DNA from: BD2-11 clade cluster bacterium bin43
GTDB taxonomy: Bacteria; Gemmatimonadota; Gemmatimonadetes; Longimicrobiales; Gaopeijiaceae
Direction: 5' to 3'
Assembly (NCBI GenBank): GCA_002238605.1
Contig: MPMR01000014.1
Location: forward strand, 34,572 to 98,571
DNA length: 64,000 nt
Part shown: piece by piece, positions 1 through 9,078 of the stretch
Position numbering within the stretch: position 1 is the stretch's first letter
How the letters are laid out: every line of letters starts with the position of its first letter
Notes under the pieces: model-generated
The model's database searches: none
What the model was told of the DNA's origin: nothing
Seen by the model: the letters and a program-made list of their open reading frames with translations, nothing else
Translations under genes and position numbers: made by a program

Positions 1-60
1 CGCCTGGCCGGCGACCGCGCCGACCGCGCTCCCGATGATGGCGAGGGTACCGGACCTCAT
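1..60 (-). CDS. Partial CDS, start of a small hydrophobic protein running off the left edge
   Basis: An ATG at position 60 on the minus strand opens a frame that stays open to the window edge (20 codons). It follows a purine-rich ribosome-binding stretch (gggaagggggttgag). The visible residues begin MRSGTLAIIGSAVG and are small, hydrophobic and glycine-rich, like a signal peptide or a glycine-zipper membrane segment. It lies downstream of the trb operon on the same strand, so it may be the next conjugation gene. Family cannot be told from 20 residues. Confidence 0.4.
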   Translation of the reverse strand, partial: MRSGTLAIIGSAVGAVAGQA

Positions 61-89
61 CGGCTCAACCCCCTTCCCGGAGGGATGCT

Positions 90-240
90 GGCTGGGAGCG
101 ACCCCGCAGCGGAGGGGAGGATGGGGATGTACATCGCCATCCTGCCCGATGCCGATCGAGGCATGCCGAGGTGGGGGGTCGCTCCCATCCACGGCCTCGA
201 TGGCCGGATCGGCATCGCCGCTCCGGCGGCCGTGGCGCAA
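90..240. other. Structured intergenic region with RP4-like nic motif, candidate oriT
   Basis: The 300-bp gap between two minus-strand genes holds three nested or adjacent inverted repeats: a perfect 13-bp pair at 93-105 and 175-187, a palindrome centred on TGTACA at 120-141 (10 of 11 pairs), and an 8-bp pair CCACGGCC/GGCCGTGG at 189-196 and 228-235. Between them, positions 139-148 read ATCCTGCCCG, the core of the nic site known for IncP (RP4-type, MOBP) origins of transfer, which would be cut after G144. The neighbouring transfer genes are IncP-type trb genes, which fits. No relaxase gene is visible, so this is an inference. Confidence 0.4.
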
Positions 241-363
241 CCGCAAGCGCGCCAGCGACATACGGAACCGACGGCGTGTCCATCGCAGACGCGATTTCGT
301 GTCCGGCGACCCCCGAAGCACGATGTACACTCGCGGACCGGCATCGGCACGGGCGCCCGGCGC

Positions 364-1299
364 TCAATACAGATCCCCCGACAGCCGGCGAGACTGCCAC
401 ACCGTGAAGCCGTCGATCATCGCTGCGGCGGGCGCTGTCGGGAGCGCGGCCCGGAGTTCCGCGAGCCGGGCCAGGCAGCCCCGGACGCTGCCGTGCTCTT
501 GGGTCACGCTCTCGTCCCTGCCGCGTATGCCCTGTTCGATCCGTTCGATCTCGCGGCGGATCTCACGGCCGGTCGCGGCCGCCCGCGAGCGGCCGGGGGA
601 CCGGGTCGGATCGGCCCAGTTGCCGAGGACCTTCTCCGCCCGGTCGAACTCGCTGTCGGTGCGAACGACCGCCACCGCCTCGACGGACCGGCCACGCTCC
701 TGGAGCTCTTCCCAGAGTTGGCGGTGGGCATGGCCCCAGGAGCGGAGGCCCGTGGCGGTGTCGTGGCCCGGATCGGCGTAGACGAACAACGCGCGCCCCG
801 CGCCGAGCGCGACGGGCAGCTTGAGGGGGAAGTAGCGACGGGTATCGCCCGCTGCGCCCCGGTACACGCGCACGGGCAGGACCCGGCGGTCGATGCCGAG
901 CGCCTCGAACGCGGCGACCTTCTCGGGCTCGGTCGGGAGCCACGCCTGGCCGGTGTGGCCGATCACGTAGTCGAGGGAGAGCAGACGGCGCATCAGGACC
1001 ACCGGTGAGGCGATCCGGCGATGGCGGATGTCCTCGGCTCCGAGCGCCCGGTAGACGGCGCGCGCGGCGATCCGGCAGACCCTCCGGTTTTCAAGCGCGT
1101 CCTCGGCTCCCAGTCTCTGGTCCAGGATGTCCCGGACGAAGCGGCGCGCGGTGTGGCGGTGGATCCCGAGCCAGTCGGAAATCTGGTCGCGGGTGAACAC
1201 GCCGCTGTGCAGGCACACGAGCGCGATCCACTCGGCCTTCTTGCCCTTCCAGCCGAACCCTTCAAGCGCCTTCTCGCGGCCCTTCAGGTGCGCGATCAC
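364..1299 (-). CDS. Winged-helix protein, replication-relaxation-like, conjugative element accessory
   Basis: A 311-residue protein starting at a GTG that overlaps the stop of the upstream trbF gene (GTGA). Residues ~25-80 form a clear helix-turn-helix (GVFTRDQISDWLGIHRHTAR), followed by a mixed alpha/beta region. This layout resembles the replication-relaxation/MobC-like accessory proteins often found in actinobacterial and gemmatimonad conjugative elements, where they are thought to act at the transfer origin. The overlap makes it the last recognised gene of the trb operon, and it sits next to the candidate oriT, which supports a role in DNA processing rather than in the mating pore. Family assignment is by general resemblance, and the DNA-binding function is inferred. 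Confidence 0.6.
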   Translation of the reverse strand: MIAHLKGREKALEGFGWKGKKAEWIALVCLHSGVFTRDQISDWLGIHRHTARRFVRDILDQRLGAEDALENRRVCRIAARAVYRALGAEDIRHRRIASPVVLMRRLLSLDYVIGHTGQAWLPTEPEKVAAFEALGIDRRVLPVRVYRGAAGDTRRYFPLKLPVALGAGRALFVYADPGHDTATGLRSWGHAHRQLWEELQERGRSVEAVAVVRTDSEFDRAEKVLGNWADPTRSPGRSRAAATGREIRREIERIEQGIRGRDESVTQEHGSVRGCLARLAELRAALPTAPAAAMIDGFTVWQSRRLSGDLY

Positions 1300-1967
1300 G
1301 GCGAATCTCCCGTCACGAGCGCGCGGTCGGCGCGCATGTAGGTGACGAGGAGCCCCATCGGGTTGTGGACGACCAGCTCGGGCGGAACCGAGTCGAGGAA
1401 CTCGAACCGGAGCGAAAGCGTCCAGCGCTCGCGCCGCAGCTCCTGCTCGCCGCGCAAGTGAACCAAGTCAAAGTCGGCCGTCGCGCCGTGCGGCGGCTCG
1501 GGCGCGGGATGGATGCGCAGCACGACCTGCTCGACTTCGAGTTCGGTCTCGGCGGTCCCCGCCGCGACGCTCGCGACCTCCGCTCCATCCCGCTGGAACG
1601 CCGCGTTCGCGAGATCGGTGCTCAGGAACCGGAGGCTCCGGGTCCACTGCTCCTGCGCCGTCGCGCGGCGGCGCGAGTGGAAGTCGTGAACGAACCTGTT
1701 GAGGAAGTACTTGGTCGTCGGATCGAGCGGATCGGCTTGCGCGGTCGCGGCCTCGTAGGCCAGCGCCTCGGCGCGGCCCACGTCGTCGACCCGGATGACG
1801 ATCGGCTTGGGCGGCTCCGCGCCCGCGATCCTGAGCAGGACCACCACGCCCAGAACCATGCTCGCGGAGAGGAGGATCAGGATCCGTCGCAGCCTCCGGT
1901 TAGACTCGACCGCCTCGCCCCAGATCTCGGCGTACTCGCGGCCTGCGTCACGGTCTCGTTTCATCAT
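1296..1967 (-). CDS. trbF: Conjugal transfer protein TrbF (VirB8-like)
   Basis: A 223-residue inner-membrane assembly factor of the type IV secretion system. A short cytoplasmic N terminus is followed by one membrane helix at residues ~29-47 and a periplasmic VirB8-like domain (YFLNRFVHDFHSRR, then alternating strands to the C terminus). VirB8 proteins link the inner-membrane platform (TrbL/VirB6, TrbI/VirB10) to the outer-membrane core. The start is the first of two adjacent ATGs and is preceded by AAGGAG at good spacing. The gene lies 17 bp after trbL and overlaps the next gene. A longer open frame upstream of this ATG lies over trbL and trbJ in another frame and is not coding. Confidence 0.85.
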   Translation of the reverse strand: MMKRDRDAGREYAEIWGEAVESNRRLRRILILLSASMVLGVVVLLRIAGAEPPKPIVIRVDDVGRAEALAYEAATAQADPLDPTTKYFLNRFVHDFHSRRRATAQEQWTRSLRFLSTDLANAAFQRDGAEVASVAAGTAETELEVEQVVLRIHPAPEPPHGATADFDLVHLRGEQELRRERWTLSLRFEFLDSVPPELVVHNPMGLLVTYMRADRALVTGDSP

Positions 1968-1984
1968 CGGCTTCTCCTTGGGGC

Positions 1985-2974
1985 TCAGACGGGGGGCTTG
2001 GCGGGGGCGGCGGCCTTGCTGGCCCCCTGCATGACGAGCGCGACGAACCCGGACCCGGCGGAGCCGGAACCGGAGACGAGCATCGAGGCGAGTTCGCCGA
2101 CCTTGAGCCCGGCCATGAGGCCGGAGACGACGAGCGGCATGAGGACGACGGCCCAGAGCCAGAGTTCGCCCGCGTCGGCGGTGCCGGTGCCCATCAGGGC
2201 ATCGGCGTAGGTCGTGATGTAGCCGAGCCCCACGCCCATGAAGACCCGCAGGATGGCCCCGGCCACGACGCCGTAGAGCGTGTAGACCATCAGCGTGCGG
2301 AACCATCCCCAGAACAGGAACGAGAGCGGCTCGAAGAGCAGGAACGCGATGAACACCGGACCGAGCAGGATCGCGATGGCGATGGCGACCTGCGCCCAGA
2401 TCACCTGCGCATAGGTGACGCAGAAGAGCGCGAGCAGGCAGAACACGAGCGAGGCGCCCATGAACAGCGTGACCAGCGAGGAGAAGATCACGGTCCCGCC
2501 CGCGGCCACGATCGACAGCAGGTTGCCCGTGGACCACGCCGCGCCAAGGTGCGCGCTGTACGCCTGCACGAGCGCCGTCATCTCGGTGTAGCCCGCCGAC
2601 ACCACGTCGGACAGAAACAGGTTCTGAAGCCAGATCCCGCCTCCGGCGACCATGGCGGGGAACGTGAGCCCGGCGCCGGGGATCGGGACCGTGTAGTAGT
2701 GGAGCAGCGTGCGGGGGATCGCGATCCCGATCACGAGCTTGACGATCTCCCAGGGCTGGAAGGTGCCGCTGAACGCGATCTTGAGTCCGGTCCAGGCGAC
2801 CATGACGGCGGCGAGGCCGGCCCAGAGCTGGAGCCCGAGCGTATGCACGTCGGGCGCGGCTCCGCCGACGACGGTGTCGAGCACCACGTCGAGGAAGCTC
2901 TTGAAGTCCTGAAGCTGGCCGGGCGGGATCTGGGCCGGGACGTTCGGGTCGATGGACTGCGGGGGCAGTTGCAT
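1985..2974 (-). CDS. trbL: Conjugal transfer membrane channel protein TrbL (VirB6-like)
   Basis: A 329-residue polytopic membrane protein. It has an N-terminal periplasmic stretch, a first helix near residue 50, a glycine-rich loop, then a hydrophobic core from ~155 to 290 with several helices (VFCLLALFCVTYAQVIWAQ, then AIAIAILLGPVFIAFLLF). This is the usual VirB6/TrbL plan, the inner-membrane channel through which DNA passes. The C terminus is a short Ala/Pro/Lys-rich tail. It is shorter than RP4 TrbL, which has a long C-terminal extension. It lies between trbJ (15 bp) and trbF (17 bp). Confidence 0.85.
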   Translation of the reverse strand: MQLPPQSIDPNVPAQIPPGQLQDFKSFLDVVLDTVVGGAAPDVHTLGLQLWAGLAAVMVAWTGLKIAFSGTFQPWEIVKLVIGIAIPRTLLHYYTVPIPGAGLTFPAMVAGGGIWLQNLFLSDVVSAGYTEMTALVQAYSAHLGAAWSTGNLLSIVAAGGTVIFSSLVTLFMGASLVFCLLALFCVTYAQVIWAQVAIAIAILLGPVFIAFLLFEPLSFLFWGWFRTLMVYTLYGVVAGAILRVFMGVGLGYITTYADALMGTGTADAGELWLWAVVLMPLVVSGLMAGLKVGELASMLVSGSGSAGSGFVALVMQGASKAAAPAKPPV

Positions 2975-2989
2975 GGCCGGCGCTCCCCC

Positions 2990-3886
2990 CTACCGGTAGA
3001 ACGTTGGGATCTGGAACAGGAGCCCGCCCCGCAGCGCCGTGCGGTTCAGCGAAGCTGCATCTCGCATCGTCTCGGCCATCGCGTTCGCGCGCGCCCGGCC
3101 ATCGTGCCAGCGGGCGAGCCATTCGAGCCGGGCGAGTTCGGCCTGCCGCGCCCGGCTCGCCTCCATCGCGGTCTGATGGGCAAGCACCTGGCCGAGGGCC
3201 GCGTTGATCCGGCCCTGGCTCAGCGCGGCCGCGACTCCCGCCTGCTGGAGAGCCGTGTTCGAGAGGTTCCCATTGGCGGTGAGGTCCGCGAACGAGCCCT
3301 GCGCGCTCTCGATGGTCCCGGCCAGCGCGGCGGCCGCGTCGAGGGCCGCGTAGTCGAGCACGCGCTGGCGGTCGGCGGCCAGGCGGGCGGTGCGGTAATC
3401 CTCCAGCGCTTGCGTCGCCGCTTGGGGCGGAAGGTTCCGGAAGAGACCCAGGATGTCGGCCTCCGTCACCCGGTCGGCGGTCCCGTGGGCGGCGCGCCAC
3501 AGCGCGGTGAACGAGCGGCCGCGGCCGAAGTCCCGGACGGCATCGACGGTCCCGCGGGCCTGGCCCGTGAAGTCGGCGCGCCAGGCAAGTCCGTTCCGCA
3601 CCAATCCGACGGGGTCGGCGGCGAGGTCGGAGAACGGCCGGAGCAGCGCGTCGATCTCGCCCTTGGCGGCGCGCTCCATGTGGTCGAGCTGGTCTTCGAG
3701 TTCGGTAAGCTGACGGGCCATCGAGCGGATCTGGCGGACCTGGTTCGCGATCTGCGTGATCTGGTTCGCGATGATCTGGGCGCGCTGGAGCCAGCTCCCG
3801 GGGTCGAACTGCGCGCTCGCGGGCGCGGGGGCCGTGAGCATCAGCAGCGGGACGAGAAGGGCGGCGATGAGGATGCGGTGAAGCAT
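2990..3886 (-). CDS. trbJ: Conjugal transfer protein TrbJ (VirB5-like)
   Basis: A 298-residue exported protein with an N-terminal signal peptide (LIAALLVPLLMLTAPAPASA, cleavage predicted just before QFDPGSW). The mature part is almost wholly helical, with a heptad-like stretch at ~37-75 (ANQITQIANQVRQIRSMARQ) typical of TrbJ/VirB5 minor pilus components. In RP4, TrbJ is required for mating-pair formation, and VirB5 proteins sit at the pilus tip. The gene follows trbI and precedes trbL. This position differs from the RP4 order (B-C-D-E-F-G-H-I-J-L) but is common in chromosomal trb clusters. There is an AAAGGA ribosome-binding site upstream of the chosen ATG. Confidence 0.8.
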   Translation of the reverse strand: MLHRILIAALLVPLLMLTAPAPASAQFDPGSWLQRAQIIANQITQIANQVRQIRSMARQLTELEDQLDHMERAAKGEIDALLRPFSDLAADPVGLVRNGLAWRADFTGQARGTVDAVRDFGRGRSFTALWRAAHGTADRVTEADILGLFRNLPPQAATQALEDYRTARLAADRQRVLDYAALDAAAALAGTIESAQGSFADLTANGNLSNTALQQAGVAAALSQGRINAALGQVLAHQTAMEASRARQAELARLEWLARWHDGRARANAMAETMRDAASLNRTALRGGLLFQIPTFYR

Positions 3887-3902
3887 GGAAGAGTCCTTTC
3901 TG

Positions 3903-5141
3903 TCAGCGGTTTGTGGTCGCGCGGGGGATCAGGAGATCGGAGGTGAGCCAGATCCGGAGCCGGTGGCCCGCGCGGATCGTGATCTCCGGCATCCGGTTCA
4001 GGTACCGGTCCAGCATCGAGGTGGCGCTGCCGCCGAGTCCCTGGCCGACGCCCGCTTGAAGCCCGTAGGGCGAGGCCCCGGCGAGCGTGAGACCGCTCAG
4101 CGCGCCGACCGCTCCGGCGGCCGCGAACGTCGAGAGGTAGCGCCGGTTGACCTGGTCCCGGAGCGCGCTCTCGCCCACTTGGTTCAGGCCGGTGAACTGA
4201 AGGTCCACCCAGCTTCCGTCGGGCAGCAGAAGCCGGTGGAATGCGACGGCGAGACGGGTCTGGTCGCGGTCCTGTACTGCTTGGGCCGTGCCGACGACGC
4301 GCGCGCCGCGCGGGATCAGGACGCGCTGCCGGTCGGCCGAGTACAGCGGCGCCGACACCATGGCGAGCACCGGGCCGGGGAACTCGCCGGACAACTGGGT
4401 GACCAGCACCGCCTCCAGGAACGTGCCCTCGTGGATGCGTTCCCAGCCCGGCGGGTCATGCGGCCGGACCAAACGGCCGGGCTCGGATGTGCGCTTCGAG
4501 GAAGAGCCGGTCGGCACAGGACCTCCTTCGCTGGGCGCGAACTCTCCGCCCGACAGCCCGGCCGCCATCTCGGCCTCAAGCGCAGCGAGGGACTGCCCGA
4601 GGGACGCGAGCGCCCCGTCGAGTGCCGCATCGGGAGACTCGGGTGCGGGCGGTGACACCCCAGCCGCATTTGAAGCCCGGTTCGGATCCCGGTGGGACTG
4701 CGCGACGGGCAGCGAGCGGAGCGAGCGCGTCCTGCGCTCGACCTCTTCGAGCCGGAGCGCCTCGCGAAGCTCGAACTCGGCCCGGCCAAGGCCGGCCCGG
4801 GTTCCGGCGTTGTCGGCATCCGCCGCCGCGTCTTGTCCGGCCGGTTCCTGTCCGGCGGTATCGGGCTGTTGCCGCTCACGGTCCGCATCGGCCGCCGCCT
4901 GCTGGCTCTGGCGTTCAGTCTCGGCATCGAGGCGCCCGTCGAGCGAGCGGCCCGTGCGGTCATCCACGGGCCGCGGCTCCGCGGGCGCGACTCCCTCGGC
5001 CGTATCGTCGGGACCCGCGAGCGACGAGGAGAACAACAACCCCGCGACGAGCACGGTAATCAGGACGATCCCGACCTTCGTGACGAGGCCACCGGGCAGC
5101 GCGCCCTTCGGCTCCTTGACCCACTGCTTCCAGCGGCTCAT
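3903..5141 (-). CDS. trbI: Conjugal transfer protein TrbI (VirB10-like)
   Basis: A 412-residue protein of the secretion core complex, spanning inner and outer membranes. One membrane helix at residues ~21-43 is followed by a long, charged, Ala/Gln/Asp/Arg-rich periplasmic linker (~45-190) and the conserved C-terminal TrbI/VirB10 domain (~210-412: EGTFLEAVLVTQLSGEFPGP, then LIPRGARVVGTAQAVQDRDQ). The ATG at 5141 overlaps the trbG stop (ATGA), so it is preferred to a longer in-frame opening at 5348 that lies over trbG. In this family the linker reaches across the periplasm and the beta-barrel domain forms the outer-membrane channel with TrbG. Confidence 0.88.
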   Translation of the reverse strand: MSRWKQWVKEPKGALPGGLVTKVGIVLITVLVAGLLFSSSLAGPDDTAEGVAPAEPRPVDDRTGRSLDGRLDAETERQSQQAAADADRERQQPDTAGQEPAGQDAAADADNAGTRAGLGRAEFELREALRLEEVERRTRSLRSLPVAQSHRDPNRASNAAGVSPPAPESPDAALDGALASLGQSLAALEAEMAAGLSGGEFAPSEGGPVPTGSSSKRTSEPGRLVRPHDPPGWERIHEGTFLEAVLVTQLSGEFPGPVLAMVSAPLYSADRQRVLIPRGARVVGTAQAVQDRDQTRLAVAFHRLLLPDGSWVDLQFTGLNQVGESALRDQVNRRYLSTFAAAGAVGALSGLTLAGASPYGLQAGVGQGLGGSATSMLDRYLNRMPEITIRAGHRLRIWLTSDLLIPRATTNR

Positions 5142-6025
5142 CGCGAGCCCGCCTCTGGCTCGAATCGCCAGCGCAGCCGTTTGTCCCCGATCTGGAGCCA
5201 TCCGTCGCCCAACACGCGGCGGGCGGTGTAAAGGCCGTCGCTGCCCAAGTCGAACGCGACCAGGCTCGGCTCGCCGTCCTTTGTCTCGTAGAGCGCCGGG
5301 GACTCCTGCGCGCGCGAGCGGATGTAGGTGAAGAGCCCGTCGTGCCACATCGCCTCGATGAGGAACGGCCGTTCGGACGCCCTCCGGTCCAGCCGGTACT
5401 CGAACCGCAGCCGCTCGGGGTAGGAAGCGCGGAAGGCCTCGACCTCCGCAGCCGCCTGCTCTCGCGCCTCGACGATTCCCGCCTCGGCTTGTTCCTGTGC
5501 ACGAAGCGCGGCTTCGGCCGCCTCGGCCGCCATCTCGCGGTAGGCTTCGACTTCACTCCGGGCCACGAACCCCGGAGCCCCGGAGATGGCCGCCGCCTCG
5601 GCGCCCGCCTCGACGCGGACGACGAGGTGGGGCGGCTTCTCGCCGTGCTCGGCGACGAGGAACGAGTAGATGCGGCCGGACTCGCAGACGAGCGCGACGT
5701 TCGTCGCGGCGTCCTCGGCCAGGGGCTTCAGGTACGCCACGTTCGCCGCACCGGTCAGGTGCCAGTACTCGGAATCTCCGGCCACGAAGTCGAGGATCCG
5801 CTCGCTGGCCGGCAGCACGATTACCGTCGTGTGGCGCACGCGCGCGCGGAGCCGGGGGATCCGCTCATCGCCCTCCTCGGGCACCGTCACGCGCAGGTAG
5901 GCGGCATCGGCGCTCGCCTGCTGCGCGCAGGCGTCGCCGGGCAGCGCCGCCAGAAGCAGCGTGAGCAGGACAACGACTACGCCTAACAGGATCGCGGCGG
6001 TTGGAGTTGCTCTCATGGTGTTCAT
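5138..6025 (-). CDS. trbG: Conjugal transfer protein TrbG (VirB9-like)
   Basis: A 295-residue periplasmic/outer-membrane protein. A signal peptide (LLGVVVVLLTLLLAALPGDACA) is followed by the VirB9 N-terminal domain (~45-135), an unusual Ala/Glu-rich coiled-coil insertion at ~157-200, and the VirB9 C-terminal domain (~205-290: RRVLGDGWLQIGDKRLRWRF). VirB9 and VirB10 family proteins together form the outer-membrane core of the secretion channel. The start at 6025 overlaps the trbE stop by 4 bp, and the stop overlaps the trbI start, so translation is probably coupled. The helical insertion between the two conserved domains is longer than in RP4 TrbG as I remember it. Confidence 0.87.
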   Translation of the reverse strand: MNTMRATPTAAILLGVVVVLLTLLLAALPGDACAQQASADAAYLRVTVPEEGDERIPRLRARVRHTTVIVLPASERILDFVAGDSEYWHLTGAANVAYLKPLAEDAATNVALVCESGRIYSFLVAEHGEKPPHLVVRVEAGAEAAAISGAPGFVARSEVEAYREMAAEAAEAALRAQEQAEAGIVEAREQAAAEVEAFRASYPERLRFEYRLDRRASERPFLIEAMWHDGLFTYIRSRAQESPALYETKDGEPSLVAFDLGSDGLYTARRVLGDGWLQIGDKRLRWRFEPEAGSR

Positions 6026-8489
6026 GTCCTTTCGGTTGGTGGGGTGGAGTGGGTGAGGCCCGCGAGCGTTTTCAGCCCCCGGACCAGGCCGTGCCGCGCT
6101 ACCGCTTCGGCGCGCTTCTCCGCGTCGAGCGGCGAGGAGGTGTATAGCCAGTAGCTCTCCGGATCGACTTCGAGGCGGAGCACCGCCGCCTCGTCCGGTC
6201 GGCGGAGATACAGCTCGCGCTTGGGCGTCAGCTCCCGGATCCCGGCCACTTCCGAGTCGTTCAGCCGGAACAGCGCCCCGGCCTCCGCGGGCAACTCGGG
6301 GTTGGCGAGGAACAGCTTGGTCGGAATGGATTCGAGAAGCGCCGCGGCCCCCGGCGTCCCGGTCACGTCCACGGCGGACTGGGTCGCGAGCACGAGCGCG
6401 GCGTTCTTCTTCCGCCACGTCTTGGCTGCCTCGGCCAGGTAGTTCAGCACGGCGGGGTCCTGCATGTACCGCCAGGCCTCGTCCACGACCATCAGCTTGA
6501 GCCGCGTGGTCTCGGCCGGGTCCTCGATCTCCAGGCGCATGCGCTCCAGCAGGTAGGCGAGCGCCGCCTCGCACAGGTCCGCGTGCTCGGCCGCCCCCGC
6601 CAGGTCGATCACCTGCCAGTCCCGGAACTCGATGTCCGTCGTGCCCGCCGGGGGGTTGTCGAAGAATGCGCCCCACGCGCCGCCGTCGGTCCAGCGGCTA
6701 AGCGCGGGCCACATCGCGACCGGGAGCGAACCCGCCAGCACGCTCAGCGAGCGCCGCCCGGACCCGAGCGCGTACAGGTCCTCGATCCGCGCGCGAATCT
6801 CGCTCGTGTCCGAGCCGCCCGCCTCGTAGCCACCGAGCTTCAGGAGCCGGAGCACCCAGCCGGTGAGGAACTGGAACGTCCTCGTGGTCGCTGGCAGCGC
6901 GAAGGGTGTGAGCCGGAGCGTCGGCTCCGCTTCGCCGGGCGCGAGCTCCAGGTACCGGCCCCCCAGGAACCGGGTCAGCCAGCGGTAGGAGCCGCCCAGG
7001 TCCAGGACCAGGATGCGCGCATCGTACTTGAGCGCCTCGACCAGCAGGAAGTTCAGCGTGAAGCTCTTGCCCGCTCCCGTCGCGCCCAGGATCAGCGTGT
7101 GGCCCACGTCGCCACAGAACAGGTCGTAGCGGTACGCCGTGCGCCACGGCGTCTCGAACACCGCCAGCGGCTCGCGGTCGAGATGGCGGCTCTTGCGGTT
7201 CCCTCTCGGCGGCCCGAACACGGGCGCGAGGCATGCGGCGAGACCGGCCGATACGAACACCCTGCGCACCTGCCGGCTTCGCGGCTGGGCCGGGAGCCGG
7301 GCGAACCACGCAGGCATCTGGCCGTAGCCCTCCCGGACCGCCTTCGCGTCGTGGGCGGCGAACAGGCGGCGCACGTCGCCGTCCAGCCGTTCGATCCCTT
7401 CGAGTTCGCCGTGCAGCGCGACGGTCAGCGACGCCTCGCCGTAGGCCACGCCGTCGGCTTCGAGTTCGACGAGCGCGGATCCCAAGCGGTCGGATTCGGC
7501 TGCCGCGGCGGAATCGACCATCGCCGCCGCCGTGCCCTGGGCGTCCTGCGCGTGCGCCATCATCGAGTAGCGGCGCGAGAAGTAGTGGCGCTGGGCGCTT
7601 CGGATCCGCCGCCGCGCCGCCTCAGTAGTCCACGGCCGCCATTCGAGCGAGACGGTCGTCACCGCGTCCAGGCAGTACAGCTCGCGGAGGAGATTCGCGT
7701 GCGCCTGGCCGGGCGGCGACAGGAGCGAGTAGAGGATCACGGGCTCGCCGTCGAGCCTCAGGTGCGAACGCTCGGCTTCAAGCTCCGAGACCGCGAGCCG
7801 CCAGTTCATGCCGCTGCCCGTCGCGCCGTCCCACGCCATGCCCGGGCGGTTGATGAGTTCCGACAGGAGCCGGGACCCGTCCACGGCCGACAGCATCTCG
7901 ACCGGCGTGTGCTCGGCGACGAGAGAGCGGCCCGCGTCGACCATCGCCCGGAACCGGCCCGCCGCCGCCTCGATCTCCGAGGCGAGATAGGTCGGTGCGC
8001 CCTTCCTGCGGCGGTTGCGCAGCCGGGCGAGCCAGGCCAGCCGTCCCGACCGCGTGCTCCCGGCCGCCGGACGGAGGCCCGGGTCGTGCGACCAGACGAC
8101 GTAGGCGTCGAGGCGCTGCACGCGGCCTTGCAGGAACGCGCTGCGCTGGCGGCCCGACAAGGCCGTGATGTCCGGCCCGTTCGCCTCCGTCCCCGGGTCC
8201 ATCGAAGCGGGGCGTCGGAGCAGATGGAACTGGAGGCGCGCACCGGGGGACAGCCCGGACATCAGCCGTTGCCAAAGGCCCAGCACGCGGTCGATCTGCT
8301 CCGGCGTGCGGCCGTCCGTGATCGCTGGCGCGATCCGGCCCGCCCCGACCCGCCCGCCCGCGCGGGCGCGATCAGCTCGCCGGAGCGGGTCAGGCAGGTA
8401 TGGTCGTCGTCGAGCCAGCCCCAGTAGGGCAGCTCCTCGGCCAGCGAGCCCGCCGCCTCGTAGGCCCGAAGCTCCTCGGCGACCCTCAC
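6022..8489 (-). CDS. trbE: Conjugal transfer ATPase TrbE (VirB4-like), interrupted by a frameshift near the N terminus
   Basis: VirB4-family ATPase that powers pilus assembly and substrate transfer. The main open frame (6022-8286, 754 residues) has Walker A GATGAGKSFTLNFLL and Walker B LKLMVVDEAW, plus VLATQSAVDVTGT near the C terminus. It lacks the usual N terminus, which is found in another frame just upstream: a GTG at 8489, overlapping the trbD stop (GTGA), gives VAEELRAYEAAGSLAEELPY, a typical VirB4 opening. The two frames can be joined by one base change in a G/C-rich run at about 8339-8365, where the residues shift to APAITDGRTPEQIDRVLGLW. Either the gene is truly frameshifted or the run was misread. 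All catalytic motifs lie in the intact part. Confidence 0.85.
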
Positions 8490-8791
8490 TGGCCGCTTCC
8501 CCGGATCTTCAGGTGCCACGGATCGTCCGCCCACTTGCCCGGATCGAACCGCGCCGGGTAACGCGCGGCCGCGCGGAGCACGGCGAGCATCGCCGGGTCC
8601 CTGCGGCCCGCGAGCCAGCCCGCGCCGTAGCAACTCGCGAACACCAGGCCGCCCGCCACCAGCGAAGCCGTCGCGTTCCACACCGCCACGGCGAGCGTCG
8701 CGCCCAGCAGGAACAGCCTCCGCTCCACGCCCAGCACCGTAAGCGGACGATTCAGTGCGGAGTAGCCCGACCAACGCGTGAGGCCCCGCAT
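8486..8791 (-). CDS. trbD: Conjugal transfer protein TrbD (VirB3-like)
   Basis: A 101-residue membrane protein with hydrophobic helices at ~24-61 and a soluble, positively charged C terminus ending DPWHLKIRGSGQ. Size, topology and position between the pilin (trbC) and the VirB4 ATPase match TrbD/VirB3, which associates with the ATPase at the inner membrane. Its ATG shares a base with the trbC stop and its TGA overlaps the GTG start of trbE. A longer open frame beginning at 9043 lies over trbC and is rejected. Confidence 0.82.
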   Translation of the reverse strand: MRGLTRWSGYSALNRPLTVLGVERRLFLLGATLAVAVWNATASLVAGGLVFASCYGAGWLAGRRDPAMLAVLRAAARYPARFDPGKWADDPWHLKIRGSGQ

Positions 8792-9078
8792 CAGAACAGC
8801 CAGCCCAGGAAGTTCACCGCGCCGACCGCCATCCCGATCCCGAAGATGATCCCGGCCAGCGTGCGCTTGCTCCCGCCCTCGCCGAACGCGAACATCAGCC
8901 CGCCGACCACGATCGCGATCAGCGACAGTCCCCGCGCGATCGGTCCCGTGAACTGCGTCTGAAGCTCGTTCACCGCCTCCACCCATGGGCTCGTGCCCTG
9001 CGCCAGCAGCGCACCGGGCGCCAGCATGAGCAGCGCGGCCCACGCGGCCACCCGCATCGTCGTCAGCAACGTTCTCAT
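8791..9078 (-). CDS. trbC: Conjugal transfer pilin TrbC (VirB2-like)
   Basis: A 95-residue prepilin. It has a signal peptide (MRVAAWAALLMLAPGALLAQ), a short mature N terminus with a helix, then two hydrophobic segments (GPIARGLSLIAIVVGGLMFA and GIIFGIGMAVGAVNFLGWLF) separated by a small charged loop (GEGGSKRT). This is the standard VirB2/TrbC layout; such subunits polymerise into the conjugative pilus. The ATG at 9078 overlaps the upstream regulator's stop and gives a proper signal peptide. A longer frame to 9162 adds only charged residues. It is the first structural gene of the trb operon. Confidence 0.87.
   Translation of the reverse strand: MRTLLTTMRVAAWAALLMLAPGALLAQGTSPWVEAVNELQTQFTGPIARGLSLIAIVVGGLMFAFGEGGSKRTLAGIIFGIGMAVGAVNFLGWLF

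Noticed and set aside
6583..8427. 614-residue plus-strand frame
   Set aside because: Antisense to trbE, whose Walker motifs are intact on the minus strand.
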